Assembly: GCA_902762295.1 (NCBI GenBank) | Contig: CACWNX010000001.1 | Location: forward strand, 86,702 to 150,701 | Origin: an uncultured Pseudomonadota bacterium | GTDB lineage: Bacteria > Pseudomonadota > Alphaproteobacteria > Rs-D84 | DNA length: 64,000 nt | Direction: 5' to 3' | Shown here: positions 8,157 through 15,163 of the stretch, in pieces | Layout: each line of letters starts with the position of its first letter | Numbering within the stretch: position 1 is the first letter of the stretch | The notes under the pieces: model-generated | What the model saw: only the letters and a program-made list of their open reading frames with translations | Told to the model about the DNA's origin: nothing | Database searches by the model: none | Position numbers and translations under genes: made by a program

Positions 8157-10223
8157 ATGAATAAAACGATTAAATTTTTATCAGTATATTCCGTTCTGGC
8201 AATCGCCATGGTGACGGGTGGCGCATTTTCTGCAACCACCACAGGTGCGGCACGCCCCAGCATCGCATCAACTGCATCACGGGTCAAGGTTGCCGGTGGT
8301 GCATCAACCATGCGCACACCGACCGCGACCGTGCCAAAGACGACCACCACACCCACCCCGACGGCACCAGAGACAGAGGCGATGCCCGATCCAGAACCTG
8401 AACCCGAACGCGTAATTGTGGTTGATAATAAAACATCACAATTTGATGATGTTTTGTCCGATATCGCCGGCATTGCGCCGGATTCATCGGCATCCGATTT
8501 GGCGGAACGCGTACGACAGCAACGCGCACTGCTTGACGGTGCATCAAATTCAACACTGGAAACATCTGGAATAAAGATGGGTGCCAATGCGTGCGACAGC
8601 GGTCTGCGTAAATGCATGGCGGAAAAATGTGGAAACGATTTTACAAAATGCGCAAATAATTCCACCGCAATCTGGGGCGACAAAATGGATTCGTGTCGTC
8701 GCACAACAAATTGCACCGGACACGAATATAGTCTGTTGGCACCGGAAATTTTGGCAGACCGCGACATGAATGTGCGCATGTCGTATTACAATTCGGTATT
8801 GAATTGCGGTAATCGGTATAACAGTTGCATATTCAACGAATGCGGAAAGTATATGGATAAATGCCTGGCTAAATCGGATGGCGACCGCGCGGTTGCAAAG
8901 TGCGAATCCATCGCGCGCGAATGTCGCGAACAAGACAGTGGTTTGGCATCACGGGTAATGAGTGCATTCGGCGGTCTGCGTACCATCGCAACCGAACAAG
9001 TCAAAAAAGACGAAGCGCGCCTTTATGAACTGCGCGATTTAATGCGTACACAATGCAACCGATTGGGCGCAATGTTTGACGAACGCACATTGGATTGCGT
9101 ATATACGGTGAATTTCTTTGCGGGCGACGACACCGAAACACCAAAGGCATCCAAGAAACTCTATGCCGGCGATACTTTCCAGTGCAATGCAAATTGGTTT
9201 GGTGTTGATGTCACAACATTCAAAGAAAACGCATATCGTTTAACCCGGTCACAAACATCTGCGTCGGCGGCGATGTTGGGTGCCGGTGTCGGAACGGCGG
9301 CGGGGTTAGTATCATCGGGCGCAATAAATCGTGCAATTGATACACAAAATGCGAAAAAGGCCGCCGATGCGGCTGCAAAACAAGATGAATGCGTAAAGGC
9401 CGGCGGCACATACGAAAACGGTGAATGCAAAAAAGACGGAAACAATAATACCCCAGTGAACAACAGCAACAACAATGTTGACAAAAACCAGGGAGGGCGA
9501 GAAAACAAAAACACAAAATCAAATACGAATCCAACAGAAAAGATAACTCAAATTTTAAACGAATCCGGTAAATCCCAAGCAATAGCAGATATATACGAAT
9601 GTACAACACAATACAACACCCAAGAGTTATGCAAGGACCATCAAGATAAATGCACATGGAATGGGACGAACTGTATTGCAAAATCATCAACTTCTGTTAA
9701 TACTACTGCGGCAACCGTTACGACCACAACTGTCAGCGCCGCAGACACCGAAGACAACAGCACCCAACCAACAACAAACAATAACAAATGCAAATCTACT
9801 TATATTCTTAGTGCCGACGCAAAAACAGTGAATTATACAGCCAGAAAGCTAGAAAACGGCACCTGCAAAACCACCTACCAAACAGAATATCCTCTTCATA
9901 TAGGTAAAGATATTATATCTGGGATAACTGAAAACGCGGACTTGTGGGATGTAGCAAAAGATCCTGGGGCGGAAGCATGCAAAAACACTTGCGAACAAAT
10001 TGAAAAATCAACACCGACTTTAGGACAAGACATGCAACCGTTATCAAAACCATTATGCCTAAAACAGTGCGCAAAGGCATTTCAAGCATACTGTGATAAA
10101 TTGATTGGAACAAAAAGCAAAATAAATGGCAACAGACCAATATCCGCGGTTACAGTATACTACGAATTCACAGCAAAGCCCCAAGAAAACCCATTTTCAT
10201 ACAATTGCCGGCCATCATTTTAG
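8157..10223 (+). CDS. large cysteine-rich exported protein with glycine-zipper segment
   Basis: A 688-residue protein with a signal peptide (to about residue 25), then a Thr/Pro/Ala/Arg-rich spacer ending in an acidic Pro-Glu tract (about 27-85). Two Cys signatures follow: C146-x6-C153-x4-C158-G-x5-C165 and a second near 217. A long charged helix, a block containing AGDTFQCNANWFG and a glycine zipper (LGAGVGTAAG, about 372-385) match the order seen in the 12235 protein. The C-terminal half is Asn/Thr-rich and contains a Cys-Tyr...Cys...Cys-x-Trp...Cys unit like the three at the end of the 20952 protein. It is the second gene of a two-gene operon. Envelope location is inferred; molecular function is unknown. 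Confidence 0.75.
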   Translation: MNKTIKFLSVYSVLAIAMVTGGAFSATTTGAARPSIASTASRVKVAGGASTMRTPTATVPKTTTTPTPTAPETEAMPDPEPEPERVIVVDNKTSQFDDVLSDIAGIAPDSSASDLAERVRQQRALLDGASNSTLETSGIKMGANACDSGLRKCMAEKCGNDFTKCANNSTAIWGDKMDSCRRTTNCTGHEYSLLAPEILADRDMNVRMSYYNSVLNCGNRYNSCIFNECGKYMDKCLAKSDGDRAVAKCESIARECREQDSGLASRVMSAFGGLRTIATEQVKKDEARLYELRDLMRTQCNRLGAMFDERTLDCVYTVNFFAGDDTETPKASKKLYAGDTFQCNANWFGVDVTTFKENAYRLTRSQTSASAAMLGAGVGTAAGLVSSGAINRAIDTQNAKKAADAAAKQDECVKAGGTYENGECKKDGNNNTPVNNSNNNVDKNQGGRENKNTKSNTNPTEKITQILNESGKSQAIADIYECTTQYNTQELCKDHQDKCTWNGTNCIAKSSTSVNTTAATVTTTTVSAADTEDNSTQPTTNNNKCKSTYILSADAKTVNYTARKLENGTCKTTYQTEYPLHIGKDIISGITENADLWDVAKDPGAEACKNTCEQIEKSTPTLGQDMQPLSKPLCLKQCAKAFQAYCDKLIGTKSKINGNRPISAVTVYYEFTAKPQENPFSYNCRPSF

Positions 10224-10256
10224 CCCATTCCCCATTTGACAAATGAAAATAAAATC

Positions 10257-10262
10257 CTATAA
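10257..10262 (+). promoter_or_regulatory. -10 element for the 10287 gene
   Basis: A TATAAT lies 24 bp before the ATG at 10287. It sits inside the longest possible reading frame (TTG at 10263), which is why that upstream start was not used. A possible -35 TTGACA lies at 10235-10240, with a 16 bp spacer. Confidence 0.65.
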
Positions 10263-10286
10263 TTGCCCGCCGGTGAAATAAAAAAC

Positions 10287-11171
10287 ATGGGGAATCATAT
10301 TATGTTCTATCCACAAATTGCGCGTCGCGATTATAACACACGAACCGGCAACTATATTCCACTTTGGAAAAAATTGGCACGCGTTCGCAAAGATTTAAAG
10401 GTCAGTGATTTAAACTGGCACATTACAAATTTTGGGCTTTATTCGCCGGCCTATGCAACAACCAATGAAGACTGGCGTTTCGCAATGCACGAATTAAAAC
10501 CGACGGGCAAATCGGTTCTGACCGTCGCCGCCAGTGGCGACCAACCTATTGCATTTCAATTAAACGGTGCATGTGATATTGATGCGTTTGATACCACCTA
10601 TTTTGCCAAGGTCATTATGGACATCAAAACATCTGCATTACAAACAATGGATTGCACACAATATAAAAACATGGTTGCCGAATTACGCAATGCACGTTCA
10701 TCGCGCGATATTACCGCCTATGACAAAATTAAACCGGCATGTCCACGCGAAACATTAACGGCAATTCGTCAAATGGACGGGTGCCGTATATTTAGCATGG
10801 GCACCGGCATTCGCGATGAATACCTGCCAAATGAAGCCGAATACAATGCGGCAAAACAAGTTGTCAGAAAACCAATTCATTTTATATGGTCAGACCTTGA
10901 AAATCTGCATACAAAATTGAACAAGAAATATGATTTGATATACCTGTCAAATATATTTGAATATTATCACGACACAAACAAAATTACCAAAACATTAAAC
11001 GATCTTTACCCATTCTTGAATGAAAACGGCGAAATTATGCTGTTCACATCATGGGTACACACAAATGTATCTGAACAAATTGTTGATGCCGCCGCAAAAT
11101 GTGCATGGGGAAAATTAAAATCACACGAAACCCGTAACGCAATTATGCTGACTATGACGCGCATACATTAA
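10287..11171 (+). CDS. DUF3419-like protein with SAM-methyltransferase fold (putative)
   Basis: A cytoplasmic protein of about 294 residues. An early Rossmann motif (SVLTVAASGDQPIAFQL, then an acidic DAFD about 20 residues on) resembles the SAM-binding region of the DUF3419/BtaA family. That family transfers the 3-amino-3-carboxypropyl group of SAM to diacylglycerol in betaine-lipid synthesis. A second strand-helix unit (YDLIYLSNIFEYY, then FLNENGEIMLFTSW) is the usual later part of a methyltransferase fold. The start is ATG 10287 with a GGTGAA site; ATG 10302 is also possible. Its stop overlaps the convergent gene's stop. The substrate is unknown, and the assignment rests on motif resemblance only. 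Confidence 0.55.
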   Translation: MGNHIMFYPQIARRDYNTRTGNYIPLWKKLARVRKDLKVSDLNWHITNFGLYSPAYATTNEDWRFAMHELKPTGKSVLTVAASGDQPIAFQLNGACDIDAFDTTYFAKVIMDIKTSALQTMDCTQYKNMVAELRNARSSRDITAYDKIKPACPRETLTAIRQMDGCRIFSMGTGIRDEYLPNEAEYNAAKQVVRKPIHFIWSDLENLHTKLNKKYDLIYLSNIFEYYHDTNKITKTLNDLYPFLNENGEIMLFTSWVHTNVSEQIVDAAAKCAWGKLKSHETRNAIMLTMTRIH

Positions 11172-12112
11172 TTATTTGTCTGATTTTTTATTAAATCTAA
11201 CAATTCGGCGCGATTCATCACAACAACAATTCCATCATCGCGCCATTTTTTAACATTTAATTCAAAGTCCATAATGTTATTTCGTTCAATCAAGAACACC
11301 GGCACATAACTATTTTCATTACGCACACGCAGTAATTCTGCAATCGGCGATGGCTTTTGCCGACCGGCGGCAAACCAATTAACATCATCCGGTGCCCAGA
11401 AATCATCATCGTCGTGCACCGCAATCGCAACATTATTCACAACAACTAAATTACCCACCTCGGATGTTTCAAATCCCGAATCACGCAAATATTTCTCTAA
11501 CCCAGAATCATCTGAATCGTACATTTGCATGTCATTCTCATTATCATCATCAAAGTTTATATCGGAAAAAACCGGCACATCCGAATTTGTATCGGCGGCA
11601 CCAATATCAAAATCGGTTGGCACCGGGAATTCACCTGTATCTACTATCCCGCCCGACACCGACACAGCATCACCGGCATTTGATGTGACAACATCATCAA
11701 CAAATTCATGTTGCGATTCTAATGTTAGTGGTGCCGCACTTGATTTTATTGGCCCGCCACCGGGACGATTAAATACCGACATCTGACGTGTACCATAATT
11801 CTTGCGCGCACGCATAAAACTTTCACGCAATTCGGCGGGAACCCCATGCGGCAATTCTGGCAGAGCTTCCTGTTCAACAACAACCGGTTCGGGTGCCGGT
11901 TCTGGTTCCGGGGCCGGGATCGGCGCAAAGCATTTTGGTACCGGAATTTTCAACGGTATCGCTTTATTGCGCACCGTCAACACAGTCGTCGCAACATACA
12001 ACGGAACCGCCGCCAGAATCAACAGCCCAAAAACCAATCCCGCGAATCCATGCAGTTCAACATGCGCTAATCGCGACAGATGCAATGCCGAAAACATATT
12101 GAAATTAAACAC
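11168..12112 (-). CDS. membrane-anchored acidic protein of unknown function
   Basis: A 314-residue protein. An N-terminal hydrophobic segment (about residues 20-46) is followed by a Pro/Glu/Ala-rich tract, then a long, very acidic low-complexity middle. The C-terminal domain of about 75 residues has alternating beta-alpha character (VPVFLIERNN, then DGIVVVMNRAELLDLI). That domain looks globular and cytoplasmic or periplasmic depending on topology, which the sequence does not settle. It is convergent with the methyltransferase-like gene and overlaps its stop codon by four bases. I do not recognise the family. Confidence 0.65.
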   Translation of the reverse strand: MFNFNMFSALHLSRLAHVELHGFAGLVFGLLILAAVPLYVATTVLTVRNKAIPLKIPVPKCFAPIPAPEPEPAPEPVVVEQEALPELPHGVPAELRESFMRARKNYGTRQMSVFNRPGGGPIKSSAAPLTLESQHEFVDDVVTSNAGDAVSVSGGIVDTGEFPVPTDFDIGAADTNSDVPVFSDINFDDDNENDMQMYDSDDSGLEKYLRDSGFETSEVGNLVVVNNVAIAVHDDDDFWAPDDVNWFAAGRQKPSPIAELLRVRNENSYVPVFLIERNNIMDFELNVKKWRDDGIVVVMNRAELLDLIKNQTNN

Positions 12113-12201
12113 ACAAATAAAAATAATAATTTGTCAAACAACTATATAAAAAATAGTAAAAAAATTTTTAAAAAAAACTTTTTTATATGTCTTTTCTGTG
12201 G

Positions 12202-12207
12202 TATAAT
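12202..12207 (+). promoter_or_regulatory. extended -10 promoter of the 12235 gene
   Basis: TGTGG-TATAAT sits 27 bp before the chosen ATG at 12235, which follows an AAGGAGGG ribosome site. The longer frame beginning at 12187 would start upstream of this promoter and is rejected. Confidence 0.65.
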
Positions 12208-12234
12208 ACCAGAGATAGAAAAGGAGGGATTTTC

Positions 12235-14541
12235 ATGCAAGATATGCTGAAAACATTGAAAAAATGCTTAGTTTGTTTGTCTGTGATAACTGTCACAGGT
12301 ACGGTTTTTGCAGACACGCCGGCGCGTGGCTTTGCGGCAACTGGACGCAGCGGACGCGACAACACGACAACGGCACGTATGCCGATTATGCCAATTTTAC
12401 CGGTGAACGCGGTTGGTAATGTTTCGGTCAGTTCGGATAATGTAGAACCGGTAAATCCGAACCCGAATCCAAATCCAAATCCCAACCCGAATCCGAACCC
12501 AAATCCGGAACCCGATACTCCGGTTCCAAATCCGGAATGTCCGGACGGCGGTGTTGCAAATTCAACATACACCGTTGAATCTTGTATGAACGATGTTTTG
12601 GGCTGTGTAAACGGTGGTGCGTTACCGAACGGTATAAATTCATTATTTAATGAAGACCTGCGCAACTCTATTGTGAACGGCATGGGATTATGTCTGACCC
12701 AGGTTGAACACTGCGTGACAACGGTTCGCCGTAATTGCCAAAATGTCTATGCATCGTCATCGGATGTATGGCTTGACTTTAACGCACGCAAAGTCCAACC
12801 GGAATATTACAGTTTTGTTCTGCGTATGACAGGATTAACCCCGACCCAGGCGGAAAATACATGTCTGTTGCTGGATCGCAACACATACGGTGTTGCGTTT
12901 GATGCGGTGTCGGCGACCGACCAGGTGACATCTGAATACGCCAAGAATGTCGGTGCATACAACAGCCAAATGAACAACACCTTGTCCAAGGCAAATCCAT
13001 TGGGTGCAGAAATTAACAAAACCGGCATAGACGGCAAACGCGGATACTATGCACGTTGGGATGCCGAAAATGCCCAGTGCTTACTGCGCGTTGCGGCATA
13101 CAACAAAGACGACCACATCACGAACAGTTGGCTGTTTGGTGTTGTCGGCGACGACAGTCCGGCCGAGATATGGCAATCTGCGGGTTCAACATTCACATGC
13201 AACAAAGATTTGTTTGGTTTCTCGCTGATGCCAAAGACCAAAACGACCGCAGCGGTTGCGATTCCGGGCGGAACATTGCTTGGTGCCGGAATTGGTGCAT
13301 TGGCGGGTCATGGCGACCGCGACTTTGATTGCAGTGACGAAGGTATGCGAACCCAATTGTTCAAAAAACTGCAAGAAAGCGGGAAAATTGGTTCATTGAA
13401 TCAGTTTATTGAAACCGATTTGTCCAATGCAGATAAAACGATGAACCTTGCCCAGTGCCGTGAAATCGTAAATCTGTACGATTTGTGGCAGATGGGTAAA
13501 GAAGCACTTAGTATGTGCGACGACAAATCATCGCAGTTAACAATCATACTTGAAAAAATAGAAGAAGAAAGTGTGACAATTTGTGGAACTGGTGCCGATT
13601 CAAAGAATTGTGGCACAGATTTGAAACAGGATGCATACAACAAAATCTGTGCGGATGCCGAAAAAGATTGCCAAGGTAAAACATTTGCGGACTTCCAAAA
13701 CCTGCAAAAAGCAAAAAAGTGCAGATTCCGCGATTTGAACCTGTCATATCGTGACGGCACCGATGTATATTGTGACGGAACCGGCAAAGATTGTATTGAA
13801 AAAGATAAATTTGACCAAGAACTGAAAACCTTGGCGGGTATATTCAATTCAATTGACTTGCTGGCCGGCCAGAAATCAAATCGTCTGAAAACGACTTTGA
13901 TTGGTGCTGGAACCGGTGCGGCGGTTGGCGGAACGGCAACTGCGATAACTGCATTTGTGGAACGCAACAATATTAACTGTCGCGTGGCGGATGGTTTGGC
14001 ACGTGTTGGGTTTGGTAAATCATATACGATTGACCGCCTGCGTGACTTCTATGTAAAATGGGCATTGAATTTACCGAACACGATTGCACCGACTGCGGTT
14101 GTGACGAATTGCGACAACTGGCAGTTGACCTGTGCATTGTTCACCGACGCGAATGAATGCAGCAACGCACAATTCAACTATCGCCCGGGCAACCTGTCCA
14201 GCACGACACTGGTCAAGAACCCGTGCAAACCATCAGGCAGCGCATGTATCGCAAACCTGCCGGTGGCGCAGTCAAATGGCGCATGCTTGGTCACACCGGT
14301 GACACCGGACACCCCAACAGATTATTCAAATGTAGCAAACTGCATTGAATGGAATGATGCATGCCAGGTATATAATAACAATGCCAACGGTTGTGCAACG
14401 GCCAAAGTTGTATACACACCGGCATCTATGTTGGTATCTAATGCATGCAAATATCAAAGTCGCATAAACGAATGCCGTCCAAGTTTGGCCAAGGTGACAA
14501 AATATATTGAATCACCGGATTGTCCATTCCGTTTAGAATAA
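12235..14541 (+). CDS. large cysteine-rich exported protein with Asn-Pro repeats and glycine zippers
   Basis: A 768-residue protein. The signal peptide (to about residue 27) is followed by a basic, Thr/Arg-rich spacer, then nine tandem Asn-Pro dipeptides and a Pro-rich tail. Two C-x6-C pairs follow near residues 105-150. A central block with AGSTFTCNKDLFGF and a glycine zipper (LGAGIGALAG) parallels the 8157 protein. A second glycine zipper (IGAGTGAAVGG) lies near residue 560. The C-terminus holds two copies of a roughly 60-residue unit starting NC-x2-W-x3-C. The combination suggests a disulfide-stabilised envelope protein with membrane-inserting hairpins. No catalytic motif is visible. It is a single-gene unit with its own promoter and terminator. 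Confidence 0.75.
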   Translation: MQDMLKTLKKCLVCLSVITVTGTVFADTPARGFAATGRSGRDNTTTARMPIMPILPVNAVGNVSVSSDNVEPVNPNPNPNPNPNPNPNPNPEPDTPVPNPECPDGGVANSTYTVESCMNDVLGCVNGGALPNGINSLFNEDLRNSIVNGMGLCLTQVEHCVTTVRRNCQNVYASSSDVWLDFNARKVQPEYYSFVLRMTGLTPTQAENTCLLLDRNTYGVAFDAVSATDQVTSEYAKNVGAYNSQMNNTLSKANPLGAEINKTGIDGKRGYYARWDAENAQCLLRVAAYNKDDHITNSWLFGVVGDDSPAEIWQSAGSTFTCNKDLFGFSLMPKTKTTAAVAIPGGTLLGAGIGALAGHGDRDFDCSDEGMRTQLFKKLQESGKIGSLNQFIETDLSNADKTMNLAQCREIVNLYDLWQMGKEALSMCDDKSSQLTIILEKIEEESVTICGTGADSKNCGTDLKQDAYNKICADAEKDCQGKTFADFQNLQKAKKCRFRDLNLSYRDGTDVYCDGTGKDCIEKDKFDQELKTLAGIFNSIDLLAGQKSNRLKTTLIGAGTGAAVGGTATAITAFVERNNINCRVADGLARVGFGKSYTIDRLRDFYVKWALNLPNTIAPTAVVTNCDNWQLTCALFTDANECSNAQFNYRPGNLSSTTLVKNPCKPSGSACIANLPVAQSNGACLVTPVTPDTPTDYSNVANCIEWNDACQVYNNNANGCATAKVVYTPASMLVSNACKYQSRINECRPSLAKVTKYIESPDCPFRLE

Positions 14542-14562
14542 GTTTCGCATGGTGTCCCTCAG

Positions 14563-14591
14563 AACCGCCCTGTCCCTTGGGCGGTTTTTTA
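14563..14591 (+). terminator. rho-independent terminator of the 12235 gene
   Basis: A perfect 8 bp stem AACCGCCC/GGGCGGTT with an 8 base loop is followed by a run of T. Confidence 0.85.
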
Positions 14592-14673
14592 TTGGTGTAT
14601 AGTGATTAGTGCTAGTACTTGGTGGTGGTTGGTGGTTATGGTTGGTTAGTGATGCCATCCCGGTTTCTCTATT

Positions 14674-14994
14674 ATGAACAAGACAGGCGGATATGTTTAC
14701 ATTATGACAAATAAACCAAATGGAACATTGTATATTGGTTCTACATCAGATTTAATTGGTCGTGTATTTGAACATAAAAACAAGATTATTCCAAAATGCT
14801 TTATTGCACGATATAACCTGGATAAATTAGTGTATTTTGAATGGCGCAACAAACTAGAAAACATGGCGCAACGCGAACGGCAACTGAAAGAGTGGAAACG
14901 CGATTGGAAAATTCAACTGATTAAAACTATGAATTCAGAATGGTGTGATTTGTATAGCCAATTATTAACTGATAATGGGTATGAACCGATATAG
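14674..14994 (+). CDS. GIY-YIG nuclease-superfamily protein
   Basis: A 106-residue single-domain protein of the GIY-YIG superfamily (YhbQ/UPF0213-like group). The two strand motifs appear as YVYIM and LYIGST (residues 7-24), followed by the R30-x3-H34 pair and an acidic residue in the ERQLKEWKRDWK helix. These small nuclease-like proteins are common in bacteria as solo genes, and their DNA substrate is mostly undefined. No strong ribosome site precedes the ATG. The gene is flanked by TTAGTG-rich repeats on the left and an RPE-like palindrome on the right, so it may have arrived as a small mobile segment. Confidence 0.85.
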   Translation: MNKTGGYVYIMTNKPNGTLYIGSTSDLIGRVFEHKNKIIPKCFIARYNLDKLVYFEWRNKLENMAQRERQLKEWKRDWKIQLIKTMNSEWCDLYSQLLTDNGYEPI

Positions 14995-15002
14995 TCGTAA
15001 TT

Positions 15003-15090
15003 AATGTCGTCACCTCGTGCCTGACACGGTGTCTATTCAGTCTCAGGCGTGTCTGACGGGATCCAGTGTCAAGCACGGGATGACGGGAAA
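15003..15090. repeat. RPE-like dispersed palindromic repeat
   Basis: The sequence contains two related GTC-A/CGGGAT palindromic parts. The right-hand core GTCAAGCACGG (15068-15078) plus G-ATGACG recurs at 46284-46294. Similar GTCATCCCG...CGGGATGAC palindromes are widespread in alphaproteobacterial intergenic DNA. Confidence 0.6.
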
Positions 15091-15130
15091 AATAATGGTG
15101 ATTAAAAATTATATGACGAATTATATAAAC

Positions 15131-15158
15131 AAAAAAACCACCCGCCAATGCGGGTGGT
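15131..15158 (-). terminator. rho-independent terminator of the 15164 gene
   Basis: A perfect 9 bp stem ACCACCCGC/GCGGGTGGT with a CAAT loop lies just past the stop codon. A seven-base U tract follows on the minus strand. Confidence 0.85.
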
Positions 15159-15163
15159 ATGTT

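Noticed and set aside
12187..12234. Upstream in-frame ATG for the Asn-Pro-repeat protein.
   Set aside because: The promoter -10 lies inside this stretch, and a strong ribosome site and signal peptide start at 12235. Similar upstream extensions were rejected for the acyl-CoA synthetase, rplX, rplF, acpP, ftsE and the pilin.
12453..12515. Short tandem DNA repeats that might be a CRISPR or satellite.
   Set aside because: They encode an in-frame Asn-Pro repeat with synonymous codon variation inside an exported protein, and there are no spacers.
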